Source of the DNA: Gibbula magus
Taxonomy: Eukaryota > Mollusca > Gastropoda > Trochida > Trochidae
Direction of reading: 5' to 3'
Length of the DNA: 64,000 bases
Assembly: GCA_936450465.1 (NCBI GenBank)
Contig: OW388292.1
Coordinates: forward strand, 29,648,368-29,712,367
Positions 12,626 to 24,913 of this stretch are shown piece after piece. Position 1 is the stretch's first letter, and each line of letters begins with the position of its first letter. Position numbers and translations under genes: made by a program. The notes under the pieces were generated by a model that was given only the letters and a program-made list of their open reading frames with translations, was not told where the DNA came from and did no database searches.

Positions 12626-13895
12626 AAAGAACACTTAGTATTTATTCACTATTCAACATTTCATAATGTCAAGTATACATTTTTTATCATTATCAGTATA
12701 TGACTGCTACTAGGAAACTTTCAATAGGAACTTTGTTCATCTACATCTCATTTAAAATATTTTAAACTAAACATTTACAGGTCATTTCATTAAATAACAA
12801 GACAAAGTTACTTTTTAATATAAAAGAGGCCAAACCAATTGCAGTTATTTTAAAAATAACACAAGTTTAGTGATTCTGCATGCATACTCTCCGAATTGTC
12901 TTCCTAAACCTATTTCCTTAAAACTATTAGAGTCATCACGACCTAAGATAGAATGTTACTTATCTTACATCCACAGATTGCTCTACTTGCACATAAATAT
13001 TACACTATACACACACACACGTACAAACGCCTACATGCTGTATAAACAATCTTTACACTTCCCTCTAAACAAAACACATACAGTATACCACAAGAGCGGC
13101 CACTTAATCAAATAGCATTCTAACTCGGGAACACTTCCAAAAAATAAATAATGATTTAGAGTTAATTGCCTCTAGACGTGATGTCTTATGTTGTAACAAG
13201 TCTGGCAAAGGAATCCTGAGTAAGTGCCAGGAATCGAGATGGGGCTGGAATCTATCTCTGAGCCTGGTCTAGTCGGTGTGTGATAGATCTGACAGTAAAG
13301 GTAGTTGTTCCCTCTTGGTCGATAAACGTAATGTCACAGCGACATGTCAGAGCGTTCTTACTTCAGCGCATCTGTTTGTCGTAATTTCGCTAATAAAAGG
13401 ATGTATCTAATCTTAATTAATCATTGTGTTCCCAAAACTTGCTGATTGTTGATAAAATAGGATTATACATGTCTCCTGGAGTACATTCAGTCTACTGTCT
13501 CGTATCCTGGTAAAATTCATATCTGTTTGACTATCTTAGTACTCCCGTTGTTATTTCCCTTATAATTTATGTTGTCTGTGTATTTCAGTCTGTGTTTAAT
13601 TTAACTCCATTATAACCTATTTTTATCTTGATTGATATTTTCCATCTAAATTATATTTAGATGGTATTGTAAGAAACAGTAATTTTAGATTTTCTAAACA
13701 GCTTATTTTCTCTATTATCTATTAACATAATATCTTCAGAGTAATAGATCTGCCTACTGTTCTGTGAAATTTAGAAAAACTTAATTTTACCATTTTTGAA
13801 AAATAACTTTTGCTTTCTTCTTTATTATCACTTTGAAATATGAAGATAACAATTATAATGAATTATGATAGACTTTAGCAGCCCGCCACAGGCAT
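12626..13895. other. Unique intergenic sequence
   Basis: Contains a short AC run near 13008. The stretch 13140-13400 is more complex and less AT-rich than its surroundings, but I find no reading frame or RNA signature. Confidence 0.5.
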
Positions 13896-14025
13896 AAGGG
13901 TATTGTTGCACGAAATCCTAAATTAACCTTATCTCACAAAGATCATGAAGGTAACGTTAGTGTAATGTTTAAGGAAGAAGTTAACGTTAACCTTAGTGTT
14001 ACGGTTGTTTTGTGCAACGACCCTT
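13896..14025. mobile_element. Small inverted-repeat MITE (130 bp)
   Basis: The ends AAGGGTATTGTTGCACGAAA and, reversed, AAGGGTCGTTGCACAAAACA form imperfect terminal inverted repeats. The interior holds GTTAACGTTAAC and repeated TAACCTTA/TAAGGTTA words. No target duplication is clear and the superfamily is unassigned. Confidence 0.6.
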
Positions 14026-14607
14026 GGATAATTTATCTAACAATTTCTGTTTCCCTGATCTGCACTAATAACGGGATAAATCTTATCATTTACTGCTTCC
14101 TGCGTTGGCTGCTGTAATCCTCGAACTAAGTTAACCCCTCGTTAATACATTTCAGAGTAATAACGTTTGCTTCTGACAAGGATTGCATAACTGTACACAA
14201 ACACAGGTCCATTAGCCTAATTTCTGATCTCATGCTGCTGTGTAAGGGTAAAGCTGTAAATTCCTAAGTGGGTTGAGTGCCGCTTTATCATTCATAAGAT
14301 TCGATAACATAAATGTTTTTAAACTGCTGCCACTGTCAATTCAAGTGTTAACAATTAGCCACTAAGTAATTAGTGCACACTTAGTGAGAGGACTTACAGG
14401 AACCGTAACTCTTTAACAAACGGAATGATCTGCGATTGGGCACTTGCTAAAAATAGCCTTTTTCAAGAAAATTCCAAGACCAGGAGGTAAAGGTGAATTA
14501 ACTCTTAGTCAGCAAATCTTGTCCAATTTTTTCTCTTGTTTTGTTATTATTTTTTTAAAACAGGAAGAACTCTATTGGTTCTGATAATGGCTGAAAATTG
14601 GTCTTCT

Positions 14608-14940
14608 TGGAATATATTTGTCGCACCAAACTACCACTTATATCTGTTGAGTCAATTTTTTTCTGTCAATTGAATTACAGGGATAAGTAACAGTACTTGA
14701 ATCTCCTATGAGATAATGTTTGACAGTTGATTTTCCACATGATATCACAATAGTTTTACATCAGCAGGTGGAATATATTTGTTGTATCAAACTACCATTT
14801 ATATCTGTCTCGTCTATTCTTTTCTGTCAATTGAATTACGGGAATAAGAAACAGTACTACAATCTCCTATGAGATAATGTTTGACAGTTAATTTTCGGTA
14901 ATATCCGGTCAACTACATGACATCACAATGGTGTTACATC
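14608..14940. repeat. 161-bp tandem duplication, two copies
   Basis: GGAATATATTTGT starts at 14608 and 14769. Both copies share AAACTACCA, CTGTCAATTGAATTAC, ACAGTAC and ATCTCCTATGAGATAATG followed by TTTGACAGTT, in order. Divergence is moderate. Confidence 0.85.
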
Positions 14941-17900
14941 ATCAAGTAATGACTCACAATGCCAGGACATCAAAAGTCTCACAACATCACAATGATATGA
15001 CATCACTGTAGAGATGTACATTTTACATTGAAAGGTAATGAAAAATAATTTTGGATCATTTATATCAGCTTGTGTTGATATTAATTTCATATCAGATGAT
15101 ACTTGGTTGAGATTTTCTACTTCATATTCCTTGACTATTTCTGGTTGCAAGGTGGTGATCATGCAAAAGTCAACTTGATGATTGAATTTTTAAAATTATT
15201 CCTGGTAATGTACAACAAATCACTATATATACAGCTTTTCCTCTGAATTGCCAGGTTAAAGGTCAAGTGATGATAATTTTGCATCTTATATACACCATTT
15301 CATTTGAAATCATTTGAAAACGGTTTCCAATAAAAAATATTTAAACTTTCATTTCCCAAAATGTTCAAAATTAACCTATTTGAAAATATATGATTTATAT
15401 TTTGGCATACATAACTGTAACTTCAATTGAAACCAGAAACATGATGACCAGATTCAAAATTGGAATTAATTGCTCCAACATGATTCCCACAGACTGTAAT
15501 TAGAAATACCACCAATTATAATTAAGAATCATTTCAATCAATTAAGAATCAGTTATATGAGTCATGTTTTTGTGTCAGATAGATAATGAGTATGTCATGT
15601 TCTTTCATTGAACAAACATAATTGTTTGATGATACTTTGATGTTGGGACAAAAGGTGAGACTTAACGATTTCAACTTCAAACCATAAGAATTTTCCCAGG
15701 GACTAAATGCTATGTATTAATTGCAACATTATCATTTATTGTAAGGTTCATTATGAAGAAGTACATTAAATGAATAGTTTTCTTTCAAACTCTTTTTAAT
15801 GTTTTCTATCAAAAATCCTGTAATTCAATGTAAAGGACAATGAAATCAATGCCCAAAAAGGAATTGCTGATACCAAATTGACTATTTTCATCTCCCAACA
15901 GCTAACAAAAGTCTTTTTAAATTAAAATTAAAATCCTTAACCCCCTCTCAGCCAAGCCTCAGTGAATGTGACACAATCATAAGAATTTTATGCAAGGATA
16001 TTATAACCCTGGTTCTGTAATTACCAAGCCCTCTCTGCACTCAGACAGATGCAAGTTAATGTCTATGCATGGTACCTACGACTATGTAAGAGCTACAAGA
16101 GTTTCGAAAATACAGCCTGCTGATTCACTAGTATTGTTAAAGGGCTTATAATTAATAAAATAATACATCATTTTAATATAGTACCGCCGCCAAGAACTGA
16201 TACTGACAGAAGTTGATTCCTGAATATTATATTCTATTCTCATCCCTTTTTGGTCCCCCGGAGCAGGATCTGGGGCTGCCTCTGTATGCCAGCTGAACCA
16301 AGTGATGCAATGCTTCTATCTTTCAATCAATAATGGTCCGAGTCCAAGGGCGTTGACACAGACATGGTGGACTATTTTATCAGGATGGTTCCATACTTAA
16401 TCTCCTATAGCAGTATATATAAAGCATTAAATACCAGATTTTGTTGAGTTTATCAACTACCATTTTGTTACCGAAATAAAGGCCCATTCATAAATTTCAA
16501 AGATGAGGATTAACTTTACACATGCTGAAGGTAATTAATCTGCTGAAGACAGGAAGCAGTGTCTGAGAGAAGGTTGACTTGCGTTTTAGAACCCTAGGGT
16601 CTGGATCTAGCAAATGGTCTAGCTTAGCACAAATTCTCCTTCAAGCTAATGGAGGCCTTAGCCAAGAGTTATGACACTGAGTAAATAAAATAACCTTATA
16701 CTAAGGGAGCAGTGTGTTCTGGCTATGTAGATTTACACATTCTTGCATTACATTGCCTGGACTTCACATTATATTCTAACTCTCAGGTCTGAGAATGATG
16801 ACAAGCTGAGACTGTCTGCTTGATATGAGTTTGGCACACTACCTCGCCTCTGCCAGGGAGAGTGTTAAAGTGGCTCTATGAGAATGCAGATATATATTAC
16901 CTCCAAAATTAATGTTAATTTTTTGGGGGGCATATGAGATTATGACAAAATGAAATTTCAAGATGAGCGAGCAGGATAAGAGAATGCAATGACAATTCTT
17001 AATGTTTTGAAAATGATATTGGTTGATTTGAATTGAACTGAATATTGATGAATTGTGTGAAGAATGGCAGTGATGATTTGTTATTGATACTTATATCATT
17101 TTTCTGTATAAATTCTGTTTTTTTCTTGGATGATGCACACCAAATTCTTTCAAAATGATTAAATTCTATCTACTAAAACCAAGCACTCATTATAAAACAT
17201 AGGATTAAACACTATCAAAGTTTTGCTATTGAGGAGAGAGATCTTACTTAGATAAAATAGAATGCATTTTAGCAAATTAACGAAACTTTCGTCAGTCATA
17301 CGAGTATATAAAAACAATAAAACAAACTAAAAATAAAGTGCACCGTTCCTTGAAGAGCATTGTCAGGCAGGTCGGTGTGGAATTCAAAATGGTGTAAGCC
17401 GCGGACAAATTTTAACGTGGCCACAAAACGTAATTATAAGCAGTGTAACAAAGTGCACGACTCTTACATCAATATCGACCCATTAAACACAGACAAATCT
17501 AAACGGACTAATGTTTTACGTAACTGCAAAACAGTGCCCTGAAGTACATGACATAATGTCAATACAAACAAAACCATTAAACCCCAATAAACTTTGAAAC
17601 GGACTCAAACACCTTGTCAATATTTCATGAGTCTGAGGACTCCCAAAAAATCCACGAAGGTAATGATGCGATATTGCGGATGAGCGGTTCCATTACGGTC
17701 AGTGAAAGTAGTGCGTGGTCAGGATTATGCAAAGCGTAATTTGCCTGGAGAGGAGTGCAAGGAAGGATGCAGAGCGGTGCATCTCGTCTGGAGATCAATG
17801 CACGACATGCAGTCATTGCATGTAGCCGAGAGAACCGCCATCACTCGGTCGATATCGTCTCAAGTTCATGAGGTGTGATGTCTTTGTTACGTGGCCAAAA

Positions 17901-20771
17901 CTCGGTCAGGGCGTGACAGCCCAGCAGGTGTCTCTTTAAAAACTGCACGCTTGAAAATTTAAAATTCATTTTAATGATAAACACTTGTCATTCAAGTTTT
18001 AAAATACCATGCCGGTACATCTATTATGAGAGCAACTGTCATCCACAATGGAGGGAAGCTTGCTTGTAATGGGGAAAAGCTTATGTCGTATAAAGGACGT
18101 TTTGTAAACTCACGCTGCTTCATTCAGAGAAAAGTTAAATATTTTCTTAAATGGGTTGTCCTGAAGAAAGGGGACGATACGATGTTTCGTAACTAAAATG
18201 TGTCCCACTCTCATGAAAGCCAAATATTATCTGTCTTTAAAATATACACAATACGTTTCACAATTTAAAGCTGTTCTATTCATATTTTTCTCTTTAGGTA
18301 TAGGAGCACCCTCAGACGATGCAATTCAACTGAATTATGGTTTGAACGACTTCACCATTTGTGCGTCATTCACTGAGGCAATTGAACGACTTTCTCTCCT
18401 GAACACTGAGTGCATGGAACAGTCACAAGTCAGTTTGGTAATATCTCGGCATTCTCTGCAATTATTCTGCCAGGATAAACCTATATCTGTTGGAGGCTTT
18501 ACAATGTTCACCCGAGTGTCGACTGAGTCACTTGATAGGTCAACACTCCAGAGAGAATGTATTCTAGTCTATATTCTATAACCATCAATCTATTAATCAT
18601 AAGCTTTCACATAAATGACTAATTCATACCAAAACACACAACATAACCAGGGTTCAGTCTATATCGATAACCATTAATTAATTAAGTACAAGCTTAAGTA
18701 TATGACTAACGGAAAAGTGTTTTTAGTCATAAAAACATTTCTATCCCCCTTCCCAATATTCACCATAGAAACATCAATCAATCATTCAATCAATTAAAAA
18801 ATCTCTAAAATTCACATTGGGTTTTTATTGCCATTGAAACAGAAAGAATAATTTCCAAAAATAACCTCAAACTCCCAAAGTCACATCTACATGACATGAA
18901 GAGGCAGTATATCAAGTGCGGTGAGGATTGTTTCAGTAGTTTAAGAATTATATTAAAGAAACGATTGAACTGACACCAATGGAAATACAACCAAAACAAT
19001 GTCTCCCCCCCCCCCCCCCCCCCCCCCACCCTTCCGAAGAGACATTATTCTTACCCAATCACTGAAGAGAACCATACTCCAGTCTATCAATTACCATCGA
19101 TCAATTAATGATAAGCTTAATCATATATGACTTATTCTTATCTGCATCACTTCATAAGTCAAAATATTTACCTCTGCATGACTCATAAGAACAGTTGAAT
19201 AATCACAAATCAAAGCATTTACATGGTTTAGTCGATCTAATCCATAAGTACACAATCACACGTAATGCCTCAACGCCTGGGTCAATAAATGTTCCAGTGG
19301 ACAGGAAAATCAAGAAGCCTATGACAGCGAACAACCATAACCAATGAGGCAATCACAGAGGTGGAGATGAGGCAATGAATGTCACACGCTGATGGATTGC
19401 CTTGTCGAGAATATATGCAGAATTGGACAAATTCGTGGGTTTTTATTGACATACAGGCTTATAAGAGGTTTGAACAGTTAGCTAAAACAAAAATCAAAGG
19501 GAGCGTGAACCAGTTTCTCAGTCCTGTCAAAATGAAATCTAAAATGAAGTACATTAACCAGTGAGGGACACTTGGCAAGTCAACTGGCTGATGGATTAGA
19601 AATAATACACGATGGTAAGATCCACAAAGACACATTCTTTTATACAGTATTTTCAATTAAACAAAAATTGTCATTCTAACAAAATAAAGATTTAGCATAA
19701 TATTATTATTTTATTGATATAAATCAGTGTTTACAAATATGCAATTCAATATTCTTGTTTCTACAATAACAGAAAGTTCAAAGTTAGGATAATCAACAAA
19801 ATTGTTTCATATATAGCAATTATTGACGATGACCCAGCCTAAATATTGGAGATAATGTGATTCTAATATTAATATGGTCCACATGACAGCTTGAGAACAT
19901 CACAAAATAACTAAACTGCAAATACAACATATCCAGGTTAAATAGACAATCATCAAATATGCAGGTAAATTATGACACACTGATTATCTTTGACCTAGCC
20001 TGGCTCGAGAAGAGAGTAGCATATCCGGAACTGCAAGGTCAGTGTTAGTCTTACACTCAGACTATGAAAAAAGTATTTATTCTGAAAATATCACCATTTT
20101 ATTAAATATTGAAAAGGAGACTGTAAGAAATGGAATTTTCATAGTCTTATGATATCTGGATTTGGTGCTATTCACCATCAATTAGTTAGAACATCACATT
20201 AACAAAGAGGCATCAGATAAGCTCCATGACTGACAGGCAAATTTATTGGCCCCGTTGTTAAATTCTGACCTCTTGGATGGAGGGAGAGTTAAAGTGCCTT
20301 TGTCAACAAGACTCGTAGAGGAACAGGTTAGCCTTGGCATGGTCTCTTTATCATTATATCACCCCTTTACCACAGCAGAATAAATACTATCAGAGGGCAT
20401 ATTACAGCAAGTCTATATCTCCTAGTGTTGGTTGGTTTACAAGACTTGGTGATTTCATCCAAAACTTGCTGTCCTGTCTCAGATGACTTGTTTTCTGAAG
20501 TGAATGGCTTACTCCCGGAATTCATCTGAGATCCCAACAAAATCGTCGAAGAACTTGAATTTATCTCCATCTTCTACCGAATCTATATGTCATAAACATC
20601 ATTAAGAAAATTTATCGAAGGAAACTTTTCAAAGGTGTTAAAAGACAAAACCTGTGCGTGTCTACTTATTGAAGATGATTTAAATATTTCAATAACACAA
20701 AGATGTTCTACTGATATTGTGTGTAAAACTTGTACTTGTATTGCATCTTCAGTTTTTTTTTATATACTTAC
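14941..20771. other. Unique AT-rich intergenic sequence
   Basis: No convincing gene. A 127-codon frame at 18198-18581 follows a CTCTTTAG acceptor-like site but has no recognisable domain. A 23-base C run lies at 19005-19027. A 67-codon minus-strand frame at 20367-20570 ends in a hydrophobic segment and is likewise unrecognised. Confidence 0.5.
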
Positions 20772-21220
20772 ATCCTGATATTTTATTAGAATTGATTCCG
20801 GACTTGTATATGTAAATAAGCTTCCCCATATTTGATATCCTGAATGCTCAATTCTTCAACAGTTGATATCAAATCGTCCGCAGTGTATGAAGCATTATAT
20901 GTTCTTTGGTGAGGTCATTAAGATAAACAGATTTAAGTTCCTGTGCTCTGTCATGTTGATTTTTTCATAAGTACAATGAGGGGCGATACAACCATAACTA
21001 ACGCCTTCTTAGTCCTGTGAATCTATTTATAAATAAGTGGCGCAATCACAAAAGTCAAGGATTTTCCACTGCCTGTCGGTCAGGAAAACAGTACGTCCTC
21101 TCCACTCAAATAGGCTTGAATCACAAGTCGCGGATTTGATCTAAAATCATCTTTCCCTAAATGTGTTGGGCATATATGTAAGATAGTTTCAATGTCAGCT
21201 TCCAACGTCACTTCCACAAC
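20772..21220 (-). pseudogene. Decayed RecQ-like superfamily II DNA helicase exon
   Basis: Read on the minus strand, one frame gives SGEDVLF, then after a TGA stop PTGSGKSLTF, a textbook Walker A (motif I) of RecQ helicases, at about 21050-21105. Downstream comes VVSPLIVLMK, matching RecQ motif Ia (VSPLxxLMxDQ). After a frameshift the frame reads AQELKSVYLNDL, and after another the motif TSPESIL (about 20785-20805), equivalent to the SPE motif of RecQ. At least three stops and two frameshifts make it non-functional. The block ends at GAT followed by GTAAGT, a canonical splice donor (20766-20771), so the ancestor had introns and this is not a processed retrocopy. No later helicase motifs were found. 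It may be a host-gene duplicate or the remains of a helicase carried by a DNA transposon; the sequence does not decide. Confidence 0.8.
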
Positions 21221-22297
21221 TAATTGAATCTATCACACTAAACAGCTATTAAAAATGCTTAATTCTGTCAGCGTGTGAAACAATTACAGTAATAATCAGA
21301 TTTAAGCTTAATATGCCACTAATAGGAAAACAATTCAGCCAGATTCCGTATACATATTCATAATAAAAACAATATTTAAAACCATCAAATGTTAATATAC
21401 CAATCCAATAGTAAACCCCTATTTGCTGGCATTTTGTTTATACAAGAGCTTTACCCAAGCCGGGACCATCTCACACACCAGATGTTAATGAGGTTTGACA
21501 CGGTCAGATTCCAACAAGTTGCATGAGGGCAAGATAACTTCTCTAAGGCATTCAGCTTGTAACCTGATCGAAATCCTGGTTAAACCTTCCCCCTCATGTC
21601 ATTAGACTGTATAAAAAAAAGGCTCCTTTTCAATTTTTTTTTTTTTTTGTCACAGTCTAAGTGTTAGACTAGGTCAGTGTATACCGGGGATCTAGCGGGT
21701 AATTAACCGAGTTACTTTGTCGCACTCCTCCCTCCCTCCCGCGCAAGCAAGCAAGTACGTACCCACTGGCCCACTTGGACTAATGCCACAACTCTATACA
21801 TAATCAAGGGCACCGCTATATTTGGACTGCTCTACAGGGTCAATCACCTATATATAAGTCACCGACGACTTTTTAGAAAACTTAGCATGAAGTCATTGGT
21901 GTACTATAAGCTATATATACTGTCAGTTTGCTGTTGGAATTGGTTTTAGAAGTCTTGAGGGAGGATTCTTTAATCTTGACTTCTCGGCCTTTCTTTCAGC
22001 AGCATGCACAGCTAGATTGTTTGGTAAACCTCATTACACAGAGTAAATCACCAAGCTGTCATATATATCTTTGTTGTTGGAAGACTTACAGAGTAATAGT
22101 ACCGGTGTACTAGTAGCAAGGTCAGCCTGGTGTTGCTTGAGATGTGTGGGCTGAGGGACTCTAATATAATGCTGGAGATGTCTAGCTTGATATGACTGGC
22201 ATGCTGCTGTTATAAGTCTCTGGGTTAATGTACCTTATTGGACGATTGCTAGTGCAAGAAGTGCAGGAAGATTTTCTTATTACCCATATTGTCAAAC
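21221..22297. other. Unique intergenic sequence
   Basis: Includes a T-rich run near 21630-21648 and a CTCCCTCCCTCCC stretch near 21728. No gene or repeat identified. Confidence 0.5.
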
Positions 22298-22305
22298 ATA
22301 AGCAG

Positions 22306-22692
22306 TAGGGCTGGGACGGGTAGATATTTCCTACCCGGGTACCCGATCATCTGTTACCCTACCCTACCCGGATACCCGTTTTGTCGATCTCAAACATCTA
22401 ATTGTAAGATTTTGTACTACTTTATTCAACTGGTTGGCTGGAACATTGGGCTAGAAGCCTAGCATAGAGACCCATGGCTATTTCAATCAAATTTATTATG
22501 TATGAAAATAGATCATTTTAATATTATGTTAGAATCTTCAAATACATTATAATCTTGAAATGAAAGAATAGCAAATTAAACTGTTTTATGATTAGTCACA
22601 TGATAAAAACGGGTCCGGTTAGTGTGATGGGTACCCGGGTCCTACTCAATACCCACCCGTCCCGGGTATCCAGGTTACCCGTCCCAGCCCTA
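22306..22692 (-). mobile_element. Nonautonomous hAT-like MITE with exact 8-bp target duplication
   Basis: Perfect 17-bp terminal inverted repeats TAGGGCTGGGACGGGTA and TACCCGTCCCAGCCCTA bound 387 bp. ATAAGCAG occurs directly outside both ends (22298-22305 and 22693-22700), the 8-bp duplication expected of hAT transposition. Subterminal regions are full of CCCGGGTA-type words. Two truncated relatives in the opposite orientation lie at 53340 and 53634. There is no transposase; the 68-codon frame crossing the right end is not a gene. Confidence 0.92.
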
Positions 22693-22700
22693 ATAAGCAG

Positions 22701-24913
22701 TGTCATAACTTTCATATGTGCACATAAGTTTTGCCAAGCAACTACTGTTCATACTGACCTATTCAATAAATTACCTATTCTAAAAAAAACATGAATAATT
22801 CAAGATTTCTGTGTGAAGCCCTCCACATTTAAATCTGAAAGTCAATTTGGTTTATGCTAATGTAATAAGTTTGATGAGGCTGAATTTTCAATTCGCAAAT
22901 GATCCTAAGGCTATAACATTCCTCCTGCAATTTCAAGTATCAGCACATATTCTGGAAACTTTTATAATGGAATTCTTTGAAGGAGAAAAGGTTATATGTA
23001 CATAAAACATTTTGTCAACATGAAAATACATGCAATACATATAAACTGACTACATTGAGTGTGGTTGGACATTACATAAGACAAATAGGAAACGACATTT
23101 TTAAAGTAAAAATAAATCCAGCAAATCTAGTCATGCTAAATTTCATTACTCTTGTTTATTTTACTTATCAGTTTGCATAAATAATAATTAATAAATTGAA
23201 TTTATCTTAAAGAACATCTCATGCATATCAGCTATATGACAAACGAGACATATATGAAAATTCAAAAAATCTCTTTCCTCCATTATATAGGCAGGAAGCA
23301 CCCAGACAACTCTAGTGGCATACGTCTACGACCTTGATGCAACACCAGCCTAAGGCACTGACGTATCCTTGACAAGCAGGCATGTACCTTGACGCAATAA
23401 CCAGGTTCAAAGTCATGTGTAGACTGTCTCCATCTCTCCTTGAAATAAGTGAACAGACTGTTCTTCAGTCTTCTCAAGAATTATTTGTTACTGTATATTT
23501 AGACATTTATAATTTTATTATCAATTTATCAAATTAGTGACAAACTGATAAAGTTTTACAACTTATAATAATATCCATGGTCAGATTCCAAATATCTATC
23601 TGGAAATTATTTTCAACCAAATGAATGCACTAAAATATGTTTAATAATAATGACAAATAATAATATTTAGGTTTTCAATACATACCACATATCTCTAATT
23701 GAGTTCAGTGTAAGCCTGACATTTACATAAATACCATAGCCACTATATTCTAGAAAATGTTTCAGGCAAAAGGGACTCTGAACTCGGTTATTACGTCAAT
23801 GCGTACCAGATTCTCAAGTATAGCGATGGAGGCCCGAGGCCATTTTTGCAAATGTTGCAATGATAAACTACTTACAGCAAAATATTTATTTACCATATGC
23901 TTAAGTGTGCTTAAAATGTTGTGTTTATGTACAGAATTGACCAAGTTTTGAGACTGGTAACGTCAGAGAATTGTTTGCGTCGTCGCCCTGTAACTGTTAA
24001 AGATGTCGCAGCGATTGTAATGGTGACATCAAAACATCACTATCTATTGACAAATAAATCTGCACTGTACACAAATTCTCTAATGGCTCAGTAAAATAAT
24101 TAGCACCAATCACAACAGGTGAATTAATTGCGTATATCAATCAATCTATTATGTTTTTGTGTACTTTTCTATTTTTTATAGTTTGAACTGTAATAATAAT
24201 ATTATTTCCTTTTTTCAACTTGGACATTAATTTCTGAAATTTGATTATCATTTCAGAGACTAGCTGTTAGACTTTATGACACTGTACCTCCTGACACATA
24301 TTCATAGAGGCATCTCCTGATTGTTCAAACAATTGCAGCCAATAATTGGTTCAACATTATGCCAAGGAACGAAAATATGGAAAAAAGATTGTCAAAAGTA
24401 ATGCTCTCATTTCAAAGCACTTGCATACTCCTTTTTTCAATTCTTATGACATTAATTTTTTACCAACTTACATTTTAGATTTGCATTTGTAATGTGAACC
24501 AAGAGTGAGGCAGTCCTAAATATCTGGCCAATTTCTTCAAGACAACACGCCTCAGTGCAAACAGTTATGGAATCCATGCAATTACTTCAACATATGATGT
24601 ACTTATAGCCTGTAGAAATGGCTCCTAAATCAACTATCCTTCTCTACTCTACTCTAATCTCCTGTGATTGCCATTCTAGAGGTCGAGTGGATAAAGAATG
24701 ATGACAATTTTATGGAAATATACAACTTTATTCTTCGAAGGTGAACATAAATTCCTCATTCTGGTACAAGGTGTATTCTGTCAAGGTCTTCCTATACTTT
24801 GTAATAAACTAAATCCTGATGATGTCCAGGAAACCAAACCAAGTCTACTTGCATCCTGGACATGTTCAGACACATAACACAGAACAGACGAACTGCCATG
24901 ACAGACTGGAGGA
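22701..24913. other. Unique AT-rich intergenic sequence
   Basis: Only short frames. The 64-codon minus-strand frame at 23283-23477 has fairly protein-like composition but no recognisable domain. Confidence 0.5.

Noticed and set aside
18150..18195. Third hammerhead (CTGAAGA with a nearby GTTTCG)
   Set aside because: CTGAAGA is on the plus strand while the GAAAC is on the minus strand, so no single RNA has both boxes in order.
18198..18581. 127-aa frame after a CTCTTTAG acceptor-like site
   Set aside because: No recognisable domain, hydrophobic N-terminal part is AT-driven, no matching donor or neighbouring exon found.
20367..20570. 67-aa minus-strand frame near the RecQ relic as a further helicase exon
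   Set aside because: Lacks any helicase motif; a hydrophobic C-terminus does not fit.
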